From the NCBI GenBank assembly GCA_965194505.1, contig OZ239144.1:682001-746000 (forward strand): 64,000 nt of DNA, in the 5' to 3' direction. Shown one piece after another: positions 41,526-49,374 of this stretch. Source of the DNA: Hahnella aquatica (lineage in GTDB: Bacteria > Pseudomonadota > Gammaproteobacteria > Burkholderiales > Burkholderiaceae_A). The translations under genes and the position numbers were made by a program. Below the pieces are notes generated by a model. That model saw nothing but the letters and a program-made list of their open reading frames with translations, searched no databases and was not told the origin of the DNA. The stretch's first letter is position 1, and each line of letters opens with the position of its first letter.

Positions 41526-43274
41526 CTAGCTGTTGGCCGTGCCGCTCTTGGAGAGAGCCAGGATGTCTGGAGCCAGAGCGGCAACGGCCTGATAGTGGGT
41601 GAGATACACCTGGCCACTCAGATGGCCGAGGAAACCAGTGCGCTGGAGTCTGTCCATGACCGGGCCCTTGATCTCGCTGAGGTGAAGCCTTATGCCTGCC
41701 TCGCGCAGCCGCTGGTCGATTGCCTCGAGGCTCTCGAGTGCGCTGGCGTCGATGTCGTTGATGGCTGAACACTGCAAGACCAGGTCTTTGAGCAGAGGGC
41801 GTTCTGCGACCACTGCATTGATTTTGTCTTCCAGTATTCGGGCATTCGCAAAATACAGGCTCTCATCGACCCGCAGGCTCGTGAGGTACGGGCTTGTGTG
41901 CACTTGGTGACGCAAGACATTTCGAAAATGCTCCGTTCCTAGAACCAGACCCACCTCGGCAATGTGCGGTCGGCTTGTCTTGTAGAGGTGAAGGAGCAGT
42001 GACAGCAGGACGCCGGCCATCAAGCCTGCCTCCACCCCGCCGGCCAGGGTCGTGAAGATCGTGAAGACGACAGCTGAGAAGTCTGCGCGAGAGTAGGCCC
42101 ATGTGGTGTGCAATGTTCGCAGGTCTACCAAGGACAGCACAGCAACCACGATGGTGGCAGAGAGCACTGCCTGTGGCACGTAATAGAGGGCGGGTGTGAG
42201 CAGCAAGGTGACCAGCAAGATGCCCATGGCTGTGAAAATGCCGGCGGCCGGGGTCTGCGCCCCTGCCTCAAAGTTCACCACGGAGCGCGCGAACCCCCCT
42301 GTGACGGGGAATCCGCCAGTCACGCCAGCCCCAAGGTTGCTCGCACCCAATGCAACCAGTTCTCTGTTGGGCACAACACGCTGACGGCGCTTGGCTGCCA
42401 AGGTCTGTCCCACTGACACCGACTCCACGAAGCCCACCACGCTGATGAGCAAGGCGGGAAGCGCAAGTTGTTGCCAGATCGACCAGTCGAGCGACGGCAG
42501 AGTGAAGGGCGGCAGGCCCTGCGGCACGGCGCCGACGATTCGGACACCCTGGGCTTGCCATTGATTGACCCATGTGAAAAAGGCCATTGCTGCGATGCTG
42601 GCCACGGGGGCGGCCTTTGAAAGGCCATCTGAAAGCCTTGGCCCCAGGCCAAGGCGTTGCAGCAATGGCTTGGCGCCGCGCCGCGCCCAGATGAGAAAGG
42701 CAATCGTGGCCACACCGATGGCCGCAGACAGCAGGTGTGCCTCTGATGCTTGTTGGAGCAGCCCGATGGCCAGTTCCGTGAAGTGATTGCCCTCCACGGT
42801 GAGGCCAAGAATGACCTTGAGTTGGCCGGCCGCAATGAGGAGGGCCGAGGCGGTGATAAAGCCCGAGATGACCGGATGGCTCAGGAAGTTTGCCAAGAAG
42901 CCGAGCCGCAGGATGCCCATGAGCAGCAGCATCAAACCCGACATAAAGGCCAGCGTGATGGCCATCGTCCAGTAGGCCTCCGTGCCGGTCTGCGCCAGGT
43001 CGCCGATGGCGGTCGCCGTCATGAGTGAGACCACCGCCACGGGCCCCACGGCCAGCACGCGGCTGCTGCCGAACACGGCATAGAGCAGGAGCGGGGCAAT
43101 GCTGGCGTACAGGCCGACCTGGGGTGGCAGGCCAGCCAATGCGGCATAGGCGAGACTCTGTGGAATCAGCATGACCGTGACGATGATCGCCGCCGTGAGG
43201 TCACTCGACAAGGTGGTGCGGTCGTAGCCGCGTGCCCACTCGATCATCGGCGATCGCGTCGGCCCAAGGCCCAT
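41526..43274 (-). CDS. SulP-family anion transporter with STAS domain
   Basis: The 582-residue protein has about ten to twelve membrane segments, with the SulP signature 'IPQSLAYAALAGLPPQVGLY' near the N-terminus and 'GGFPVTGGFARSVVNFEAGA'. The C-terminal 120 residues form a STAS domain ('DLVLQCSAINDIDASALESL'). SulP proteins carry sulfate, bicarbonate or related anions. It is two bases after the YeeE/YedE gene and next to a sulfide-oxidation gene, so export of sulfite or sulfate is likely here, as inference. Confidence 0.9.
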   Translation of the reverse strand: MGLGPTRSPMIEWARGYDRTTLSSDLTAAIIVTVMLIPQSLAYAALAGLPPQVGLYASIAPLLLYAVFGSSRVLAVGPVAVVSLMTATAIGDLAQTGTEAYWTMAITLAFMSGLMLLLMGILRLGFLANFLSHPVISGFITASALLIAAGQLKVILGLTVEGNHFTELAIGLLQQASEAHLLSAAIGVATIAFLIWARRGAKPLLQRLGLGPRLSDGLSKAAPVASIAAMAFFTWVNQWQAQGVRIVGAVPQGLPPFTLPSLDWSIWQQLALPALLISVVGFVESVSVGQTLAAKRRQRVVPNRELVALGASNLGAGVTGGFPVTGGFARSVVNFEAGAQTPAAGIFTAMGILLVTLLLTPALYYVPQAVLSATIVVAVLSLVDLRTLHTTWAYSRADFSAVVFTIFTTLAGGVEAGLMAGVLLSLLLHLYKTSRPHIAEVGLVLGTEHFRNVLRHQVHTSPYLTSLRVDESLYFANARILEDKINAVVAERPLLKDLVLQCSAINDIDASALESLEAIDQRLREAGIRLHLSEIKGPVMDRLQRTGFLGHLSGQVYLTHYQAVAALAPDILALSKSGTANS

Positions 43275-43275
43275 G

Positions 43276-43719
43276 TCATGCTTCGGCGCCAGTCGGGGTG
43301 GGTGCTTTGGGTCGACGGTTTAGAAGTTCGAATACCAACATGCCGGCCACCATGGACAACACGAACAGTGCAGCCTTGGATTCGCCGGCGCCCATCGAGA
43401 CAATGCCGGGGCCCGGGCAAAAGCCGGCAATGCCCCAGCCCGCGCCAAAGGTGAGGGAGCCCAGCACCAGGCGGCGATCAATGTCACGCGAGGACGGCAG
43501 TTGCATTGGCGCCCCCAGCAGGCTTTGTGTGCGTTTCTTGGCTGCGGCAAAGCCGAACAAACCCACCAGAATGGCGCCGCCCATCACAAATGCGAGCGAC
43601 GGATCCCAGGTGCCTGCCAGATCGAGAAATCCGATGACCTTTGCAGGGTCTGTCATGCCGGAAATCAGAAGCCCCCAGCCGAAAAGAAGGCCGATGAAAA
43701 ATTCAATGGCGCGGTTCAT
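43276..43719 (-). CDS. YeeE/YedE-type (DUF6691) sulfur transport protein, second half
   Basis: A 147-residue membrane protein with four hydrophobic segments. 'GWGIAGFCPGPGIVSMGAG' contains the conserved Cys of YeeE/YedE thiosulfate-type transporters, and the N-terminus reads 'FFIGLLFGWGLLISGMTDPA'. In many bacteria the pair of half-size proteins found here accompanies Blh and BigR. It lies 15 bases after the first half and directly before the SulP gene. Confidence 0.9.
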   Translation of the reverse strand: MNRAIEFFIGLLFGWGLLISGMTDPAKVIGFLDLAGTWDPSLAFVMGGAILVGLFGFAAAKKRTQSLLGAPMQLPSSRDIDRRLVLGSLTFGAGWGIAGFCPGPGIVSMGAGESKAALFVLSMVAGMLVFELLNRRPKAPTPTGAEA

Positions 43720-43734
43720 AGAGTCTCCCGGAGG

Positions 43735-44169
43735 TTAGAGGATGTGGCGTGCGACGTAGACGGTGGCAAAGCCGGCGGCCATGAAGGCCAGTGTGGCCAC
43801 GAGCGAACGCGGCGAGAGCCTCGATAGGCCGCAGACGCCGTGGCCGCTGGTGCAGCCTGCACCGTACCGTGTACCCAGGCCCACCAAGAGGCCTGCAGCC
43901 ACGATGGCGGCGCCACCAGCCTCAATGCGCGTCGTGCTCACGAGATCGGGTGCAATGAGACCCAGCGTGACGGGTGCCAGGAGCATTCCAAGCAGGAGGG
44001 ACACCCGCCAACTGGTATCGCCGTGTTTGGGGGCGAGCAGTCCGCCCAGGATGCCGCTGATGCCCAGCACGCGACCGCTCGCCAGAATGAGCGCTGCGGA
44101 TGCAATGCCCAGCAGGATTCCACCGGCCAGGGATGTCCAGGGGGTGAAGTGAATCCAGTCAATCGTCAT
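43735..44169 (-). CDS. YeeE/YedE-family sulfur transport protein, first half
   Basis: A 144-residue membrane protein with the conserved 'GTRYGAGCTSGHGVCGLSRL' motif, whose Cys residues pass sulfur species in YeeE/YedE transporters. Its partner is at 43276-43719. It is the first gene of the minus-strand unit and shares the AT-rich regulatory region (44170-44279) with the divergent Blh-like gene. Confidence 0.9.
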   Translation of the reverse strand: MTIDWIHFTPWTSLAGGILLGIASAALILASGRVLGISGILGGLLAPKHGDTSWRVSLLLGMLLAPVTLGLIAPDLVSTTRIEAGGAAIVAAGLLVGLGTRYGAGCTSGHGVCGLSRLSPRSLVATLAFMAAGFATVYVARHIL

Positions 44170-44219
44170 GTCTTGCTCCTTTGTTGAATTTGGATGTTTG
44201 GGACATTTGAGATCATTCT

Positions 44220-44244
44220 ATTGATATATAATATATTTGTCAAT
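44220..44244. promoter_or_regulatory. AT-rich dyad, BigR operator candidate
   Basis: ATTGA (44220-44224) and TCAAT (44240-44244) flank an A/T-only stretch, ending a 25-base imperfect dyad midway between the divergent sulfur operons. BigR in Xylella and Agrobacterium binds an AT-rich palindrome in the same setting. It probably controls both directions; pattern only. Confidence 0.6.
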
Positions 44245-44279
44245 AAACTATATACGCCTTAAATCAAAAGGAGCAAGTC

Positions 44280-45155
44280 ATGAGCAGCACCTCGCAAAGC
44301 CCGCACGTGCATGGCATCTTCGATCCCGCAACCTGGACGGTCACCTATGTCGTTCATGCTGGCCGCGGAACCCCTGCCGCGATCATCGACTCGGTTCTTG
44401 ACTACGACCCCAAGTCGGGGCGCACCAAGACCGAATCAGCAGATAAGGTCATTGAGTACGTCAGAGCCAACGCACTCGAGGTGGAATGGATTCTGGAGAC
44501 CCATGCCCATGCAGACCACCTGAGCGCAGCTCCTTATCTCAGGCAGACGCTGGGAGGCAAGATTGGCATCGGCAGCCAGATCACCAACGTGCAGAAGATG
44601 TTCAAGGGCATTTTCAACCTGGAGCCTGAGTTCCAAACGGATGGCTCGCAGTTCAATGTGCTGCTCAAGAACGAGGAAGTCTTCAAGATCGGAGAGTTAA
44701 TTGCTCGGGTGATGTCCGTTCCCGGCCACACACCCGCCTGCGTGGCCTACCAGGTTGGAGACGCCGTCTTTGTGGGCGATACCTTGTTCATGCCTGATGT
44801 GGGAACGGCTCGCTGCGACTTCCCCGGCGGCGACGCAGAGACCCTCTATGATTCCGTATCAAAGCTCTTGAGCCTGCCGCCGGAGACACGTCTCTTTGTA
44901 TGCCACGACTATCCACCCAACGACCGCCCGATCGCCTTTCAGACGACCGTGGCCGAGGAGCGGGCCAAGAACATCCATGTGCACGAAGGCATCAGCAAGG
45001 CGCAGTTCGTTGAGATGCGTAAAAAGCGCGATGCAACCCTCGAGATGCCAGTGCTGATTTTGCCGGCGGTTCAGATCAACATCCGTGCCGGGAATCTGCC
45101 GCCGAAAGAGTCCAATGGGACGGCCTATGTGAAGATTCCGATCAATGCCCTCTGA
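44280..45155 (+). CDS. Blh-type persulfide dioxygenase (metallo-beta-lactamase fold)
   Basis: A 291-residue protein with the metal motif 'ETHAHADHLSAAPYL' (His75, His77, Asp79, His80), 'MSVPGHTPACVAYQVGDAVF' and 'DTLFMPDVGTARCDFPGG'. This is the ETHE1/Blh pattern of non-haem iron sulfur dioxygenases that oxidise persulfides to sulfite. It overlaps the ArsR-type regulator by 11 bases and is divergent from the YeeE/YedE-SulP genes. Together they form a sulfide-detoxification unit as in the BigR operons of plant-associated bacteria. Confidence 0.92.
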   Translation: MSSTSQSPHVHGIFDPATWTVTYVVHAGRGTPAAIIDSVLDYDPKSGRTKTESADKVIEYVRANALEVEWILETHAHADHLSAAPYLRQTLGGKIGIGSQITNVQKMFKGIFNLEPEFQTDGSQFNVLLKNEEVFKIGELIARVMSVPGHTPACVAYQVGDAVFVGDTLFMPDVGTARCDFPGGDAETLYDSVSKLLSLPPETRLFVCHDYPPNDRPIAFQTTVAEERAKNIHVHEGISKAQFVEMRKKRDATLEMPVLILPAVQINIRAGNLPPKESNGTAYVKIPINAL

Positions 45156-45462
45156 AACCCTCGACATCCAGTCCATCCGGCAGTCCGCTGGATTTGCGGC
45201 TGCCTTTCTGAAGTCCATGGCCAATCAAGACCGACTGGTCTTGTTGTGTCAGCTAACGGAGGGCGAGCGTTCCGTGGGGGAGCTCGAGCAGCTCACGGGC
45301 ATTCAGCAGCCCAGTCTCTCTCAGCAGCTTGGGGTGCTGCGGGCCGAGGGCTTGATTCAGCCGCGTCGTGAGGGAAAATTCGTGTTCTACAGAATCACCG
45401 ATACTCGCGTTCTCGGCCTTTTACGCGCGCTAGAGGCCGCCTTTTGTCGAGGAGCACCATGA
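45145..45462 (+). CDS. BigR-like ArsR-family repressor, redox sensing
   Basis: The 105-residue protein has an ArsR winged helix ('SVGELEQLTGIQQPSLSQQL' and 'LRAEGLIQPRREGKFVFYRI'). Two cysteines, Cys35 ('LVLLCQLTEG') and Cys101 ('EAAFCRGAP'), are 66 residues apart, the same spacing as Cys42 and Cys108 of BigR, which form a disulfide or sulfur bridge to release DNA. No metal-binding ArsR motif is visible. It most likely represses the sulfide operon at the dyad 44220-44244. Confidence 0.92.
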   Translation: MPSETLDIQSIRQSAGFAAAFLKSMANQDRLVLLCQLTEGERSVGELEQLTGIQQPSLSQQLGVLRAEGLIQPRREGKFVFYRITDTRVLGLLRALEAAFCRGAP

Positions 45463-45845
45463 AGAGCATTCGTTGGAACTGGCTGATTGCACTCATGCTG
45501 GCAAGCGGGCCGGCCGCGGCCGATTGGGTCCAGTACGCCGTAGGCGAGAACCATACGTGGTTCTATGAGGAGCCATTTCTCAAGCGAGAGGGCGGCCTGC
45601 GCACCTTTTGGATCGTGAAGAATTTGTCGGCCCCCGATGAAAAAGAGGCCTTGTCCTACCGATTCTTGGTCCAGTTCGACTGCACCAATAGCCGATACCG
45701 CTATCTGAGCGAGCGGGCTTTCAAGGAACCCATGGGCAACGGGAAGATACTGTTCTTCGACGACACTTTTACCAAATGGCTTTCCGCTGCCCCCAACGGC
45801 CTGATGTCACACCTTCAGACCCACGTCTGCCGAAAACTCAACTAG
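45459..45845 (+). CDS. Surface-adhesin-E-like small secreted protein
   Basis: I start at ATG 45459, which overlaps the regulator stop (ATGA) and begins a signal peptide ('WNWLIALMLASGPAAA'); 128 residues. The mature part has the 'FYEEPFLKREGGLRTFWIVK' layout of the surface-adhesin E family, with two Cys residues. Such proteins are common and mostly uncharacterised in betaproteobacteria. It may be co-transcribed with the BigR-like gene by chance. It ends four bases into the convergent monooxygenase gene. Confidence 0.78.
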   Translation: MKSIRWNWLIALMLASGPAAADWVQYAVGENHTWFYEEPFLKREGGLRTFWIVKNLSAPDEKEALSYRFLVQFDCTNSRYRYLSERAFKEPMGNGKILFFDDTFTKWLSAAPNGLMSHLQTHVCRKLN

Positions 45846-46987
45846 TCGGCCCACAGCCAGGCCTGGTCCATGAGCCGTGGGCCCATGAGACGCAAGGCCA
45901 TGTTTCGCGCCAGGCCCATCGGCCCGCCGAGTTGAAAGATCCTTCCGCTGCGCCCGGCACGCAGTTGCACTAGTCGAACCCGTTGCCAACGAGCGGTGCC
46001 GTATCGGGCCATGGCCAACTCCAGTCGGCTGGGCCCTGCATCATGTAGGCACTGTGCAAGCGTCCATGCATCCTCGAGCCCCATGGCAGCACCTTGCGCC
46101 AAGTGAGGCCGCATGGCGTGGCCGGCATCCCCAATGAGGGCCAGCCTGCCGTGATGCAGGACCTCTGGGCCCGGCAGGGGTGGTGTGGCATGAAGCGCCC
46201 ATCCGCGCCAGTCGTCAACGGAGCAGAGAATGTCTCTCAGCATGCCGTGGCAGGCTGAGAAAATAGAGGCCAGTGCGGTCGGTGTGACGGCACTCGACCA
46301 GCCCTGCGCCATGTTGGGTAGTTCGGGGTGAATCAATACGAAACCATACGATTCATGTCGGCCCAGCGGGTAGCCGACGAGGTGGGCGCCTTGCCCACAC
46401 CAGACGGTGATCTCGCGGCCCATTTCAGACCTGGGGTTGGGGCAGATGTGCAGCAGGCCACGAATGGCTGCCTGACCCGTCGCCCGTGGGGCCTGCGCCT
46501 CTGGCACGGCCGATCGCAACTGACTCCAGAGCCCGTCAGCGCCAACCCAGGCACCTGTGGCTGACGTGTGGATGACCGCATCGGCCCGTATGTGCTGGTC
46601 CCAAACAACTGGGATGTTCAAGGCCTTGGCCCGATCGAGCAGCACGGCCTGAAGGTCGGCTCGGCGAATGGTGAGCGTGGGCTGACCAAAACGTGAGACG
46701 AAGTCTGGCCCGGCCGGAAGGCATGCCAGACTGGCTCCCGTGCGCAGGTCTCGAAGGCGAATAGCCCTGGGCGCCACAGCGAGGTCCTGTAAGCCTGCCG
46801 CGAGCCCGAGGTTATTGAGAATCCGGACAGCATTGGGGCTCAATTGGATGCCGGCACCCTCGGGTCGCGGCCCATCGGCCTGCTCGAAGACAGCCACCGG
46901 CAGGCCCAGCTGCCGACATGCAATGGCACAGGCCAGGCCGGCAATGCCGGCACCAACAATTTGAATGGGAGTGGTCAAACCTGACAC
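45842..46987 (-). CDS. FAD-dependent monooxygenase (salicylate-hydroxylase-like)
   Basis: The frame is open to 47044, inside a tRNA gene, so I start at GTG 46987 (TTG 46978 is also possible), giving about 381 residues. 'IQIVGAGIAGLACAIACRQL' is the FAD-binding motif, 'GADGLWSQLRSAVPEAQAPR' holds the DG motif and 'ALIGDAGHAMRPHLAQGAAM' is the GD motif of aromatic hydroxylases. It probably hydroxylates an aromatic ring; the substrate is unknown. It ends convergent with the adhesin-like gene. Confidence 0.87.
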   Translation of the reverse strand: MSGLTTPIQIVGAGIAGLACAIACRQLGLPVAVFEQADGPRPEGAGIQLSPNAVRILNNLGLAAGLQDLAVAPRAIRLRDLRTGASLACLPAGPDFVSRFGQPTLTIRRADLQAVLLDRAKALNIPVVWDQHIRADAVIHTSATGAWVGADGLWSQLRSAVPEAQAPRATGQAAIRGLLHICPNPRSEMGREITVWCGQGAHLVGYPLGRHESYGFVLIHPELPNMAQGWSSAVTPTALASIFSACHGMLRDILCSVDDWRGWALHATPPLPGPEVLHHGRLALIGDAGHAMRPHLAQGAAMGLEDAWTLAQCLHDAGPSRLELAMARYGTARWQRVRLVQLRAGRSGRIFQLGGPMGLARNMALRLMGPRLMDQAWLWAD

Positions 46988-47016
46988 CCGTTTGAACGCA
47001 TTAACTGGGGCAGGAG

Positions 47017-47093
47017 TGGCGCGGCTGGCAGGATTCGAACCCACGACCCCCTGGTTCGTAGCCAGGTACTCTATCCAACTGAGCTACAGCCGC
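47017..47093 (-). tRNA. tRNA-Arg (anticodon ACG)
   Basis: On the minus strand the 77-base sequence folds into a full cloverleaf: acceptor GCGGCTG / CAGCCGC, D arm with GCTCAGTTGGATAGAGTAC, anticodon stem CCTGG / CCAGG with loop CTACGAA (anticodon ACG), T arm with GGGTTCGAATCC, and encoded CCA. ACG is read as inosine-CG for Arg CGN codons. Confidence 0.96.
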
Positions 47094-47129
47094 ACGCGTC
47101 AAAACAAGAGCGAGAGTATAGCACTCGGA

Positions 47130-47744
47130 TCAAGAGGCCTGCGCCTGAAGGGCCGTCTTCATGAGGTCTGCCATCGTGCGGGCCTCGATCTTGTCCATGA
47201 TGTTGGCCCGGTGGGCCTCCACCGTTTTGATGCTGATGTTGAGGTCGTCTGCGATCTGCTTGTTGAGACGGCCAGCCACAATTCGATCGAGCACCTGGGC
47301 CTCTCGGGGGGTGAGCCGCTCGAGCAGTTCCTTGGCACGACGGGCCTCGTCCTCCCGCTCACCCGAGTCCTTGAGCCGCTCGAAGGCCTTGGCCACCAGG
47401 GCACAGAGCTGCTCATCATTGAAGGGCTTTTCCAGGAAGTCCATGGCGCCCTTCTTCATGCTGTCGACGGCCATGGGCACATTGCCGTGACCGGTGATGA
47501 AGATGATGGGCAGGTGAAGGCCCTTCTTGAGGAGGGCCTCGTGGAGCTCGGTGCCGGTCATGCCGGGCATGCGTACGTCCACGATCATGACCGCACGCTG
47601 GCTGCTGTGGCCCTTGCTCAGGTGGTCGAGCACACGCTCGCCAGACTCAAAGCTGGTCACCCGAAAGCCATGCCCCTCCAGAAGCCAGCGCAGCGAATCT
47701 CGCACGGCTTCATCGTCGTCGACCACGTAGACCAACTCATTCAT
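47130..47744 (-). CDS. FixJ/LuxR-family response regulator
   Basis: I start at ATG 47744, which overlaps the kinase stop by four bases; 204 residues. The receiver domain has 'VYVVDDDEAVRDSLRWLLEG', the phosphorylated Asp in 'AVMIVDVRMPGMTGTELHEA' and 'KGAMDFLEKPF' with the Lys. The C-terminal LuxR-type helix-turn-helix reads 'LTPREAQVLDRIVAGRLNKQ' and 'IKTVEAHRANIM'. It pairs with the PAS histidine kinase. In many Burkholderiales this pair lies next to aceE, but its targets cannot be read here. Confidence 0.93.
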   Translation of the reverse strand: MNELVYVVDDDEAVRDSLRWLLEGHGFRVTSFESGERVLDHLSKGHSSQRAVMIVDVRMPGMTGTELHEALLKKGLHLPIIFITGHGNVPMAVDSMKKGAMDFLEKPFNDEQLCALVAKAFERLKDSGEREDEARRAKELLERLTPREAQVLDRIVAGRLNKQIADDLNISIKTVEAHRANIMDKIEARTMADLMKTALQAQAS

Positions 47745-49264
47745 TCCAGTTCCTCCTGGTCCGACTCGTCGAGGGCCTGGGCCACGTCGAGGGGAATTGA
47801 AAAACAAAACCGACTCCCACCGTCGGGCCGATCTTCAAACCAGAGTCGGCCGCGGTGCCCCTCAATGATAGACCGGCAGATGTTCAAGCCCATGCCCATG
47901 CCTTCAGTCTTGGTGGTGTAAAAGGAATCGAAGAGGCGCTCCCGAATTTCATCGGCCACGCCGGAGCCTCGGTCTGTCACCACGAAGACAATCATGCTGC
48001 CCGTCTGCTCCACAGTCACCTCGAGAAGGCGCTCGTCGGTGTCACGCATGGATTCAACCCCGTTCTTGAGCAGGTTGATCAGCACCTGCTCAATGAGAAT
48101 GGGATCGACATAAATCTGCGGCAGGTCTTGCGAGACATGTTGTTGAATCTCTACGCCAAGGCCGCGCGCATCAATCTCCGCCAAGCCCAGTGCCTCGGTC
48201 AGAATGGCGGAGGGATCGACGAGCTTCCGAATGGGGTCGCTGCGCTTGACGAAGCCACGTATTCGCCGAATGACCTTGCCGGCCCGCTCGGCCTGCTGGG
48301 CGGTCTTGGAGAGCATCTCCATGAGCTCATCCGGGCTCAGGACCTCCCCACGAGACTGCGCAGCACGAATGCGGGCCGAGGCACCCATGGTGTAGTTCGC
48401 AATGGCGGTGAGGGGCTGGTTGAGCTCGTGGGCCAGCGAGGAGGCCATCTCGCCCATGTTGATCAGGCGCGATGTCTGCTGGATGCGCTGGTACTGCAGC
48501 CGTTGGTTCTCCTCGGCCAGTCGACGCTGCGTGATGTCGGTGGCGACCACCATCTGCACCACGCGCCCATCCACCCACTGGATGCTGCGAACCCGCACGT
48601 CGAACCAACGCTGCACGATCGCATTGAAGAGCTCCCGACTGTCGGCCCAGGGCGAGCGGGAGGCTCGGGTAAAGGGCCGGTGCCCGGTTCCGAGCTCGTC
48701 GCCAAACCACTTGCGGTAAGCCTCATTGGCAAAGAGGAGTTCTTCGGAGGGCTCAGCCGCTGCCACGGACACCGCCGCATCCAGGGACTGCAGCACCGTG
48801 ATGAACCGCTCCTGGGCCAGGGCCAACTCGGCGCGAATGCGGCTTGGCTCTGTGATGTCCGTGATGGAGCTCATCCAGCCCACCTGGTTGCCCGCCGCGT
48901 CCTGCAGGGGAGAGGTGTACATGCGGCAGATGAGCCGCGTGCCGTCTCGGTGCATGACGTTGATCTGACTGTTGAGGCCGGCAATCTCGCCGGCCAGCAG
49001 CTTCTTGATGTTGAGCCGGTGGAGCTCTGTTTCCTCGGGTGGCCAGTAGCTGTAAGGCGGCACCTGCCCAAGAAGCTCGTCCTGGGTCAGGCCCACGATT
49101 CGGCAAAAGGCAGGGTTCACGTAGCTGATGCGGCCGGTCATGTCGATCACCCGCATGCCCGTGGGCATGGAGTTCTCCATCGCCCGGCGAAAGGCAATTT
49201 CCCGAGAGAGTTCCTCCTGGGTGCTGGTTCGACGCTTGAACATGTCTTTAGTGTACGAGGCCAA
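47741..49264 (-). CDS. PAS-domain sensor histidine kinase, FixL-like
   Basis: The 507-residue protein starts at 49264 or at ATG 49243 ('MFKRRTSTQEELSREIAFRR'). It has no membrane segments. PAS domains lie at about residues 30-145 ('MPTGMRVIDMTGRISYVNPA') and 150-260, then the H-box 'GEMASSLAHELNQPLTAIAN' and an ATPase domain with 'GSGVADEIRERLFDSFYTT' and 'GMGLNICRSIIEGH'. It is soluble and so senses an internal signal; no haem-binding His is obvious by eye. It overlaps the response regulator by four bases and is divergent from aceE. Confidence 0.92.
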   Translation of the reverse strand: MASYTKDMFKRRTSTQEELSREIAFRRAMENSMPTGMRVIDMTGRISYVNPAFCRIVGLTQDELLGQVPPYSYWPPEETELHRLNIKKLLAGEIAGLNSQINVMHRDGTRLICRMYTSPLQDAAGNQVGWMSSITDITEPSRIRAELALAQERFITVLQSLDAAVSVAAAEPSEELLFANEAYRKWFGDELGTGHRPFTRASRSPWADSRELFNAIVQRWFDVRVRSIQWVDGRVVQMVVATDITQRRLAEENQRLQYQRIQQTSRLINMGEMASSLAHELNQPLTAIANYTMGASARIRAAQSRGEVLSPDELMEMLSKTAQQAERAGKVIRRIRGFVKRSDPIRKLVDPSAILTEALGLAEIDARGLGVEIQQHVSQDLPQIYVDPILIEQVLINLLKNGVESMRDTDERLLEVTVEQTGSMIVFVVTDRGSGVADEIRERLFDSFYTTKTEGMGMGLNICRSIIEGHRGRLWFEDRPDGGSRFCFSIPLDVAQALDESDQEELE

Positions 49265-49291
49265 GCCGGCCCTAATTTCTTAATACGAAAT

Positions 49292-49306
49292 GCTATGCCG
49301 CATAGC
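49292..49306. promoter_or_regulatory. Dyad between kinase and aceE
   Basis: GCTATGC-C-GCATAGC (49292-49306) is a perfect 7-base inverted repeat with one central base, lying 28 bases upstream of the kinase start and 69 bases before aceE. It could bind a regulator such as the FixJ-type protein or a PDH regulator; only the symmetry is seen. Confidence 0.45.
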
Positions 49307-49374
49307 GGAAAATCCATTGCAAACCGCTGCGAGTGGGTCAAGAATGCGTTGTCTACGTCAAGGAGTCGATTGCC

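Noticed and set aside
40372..41529. 385-codon open frame opposite prfC
   Set aside because: Shadow of prfC on the other strand; no start signal or motifs.
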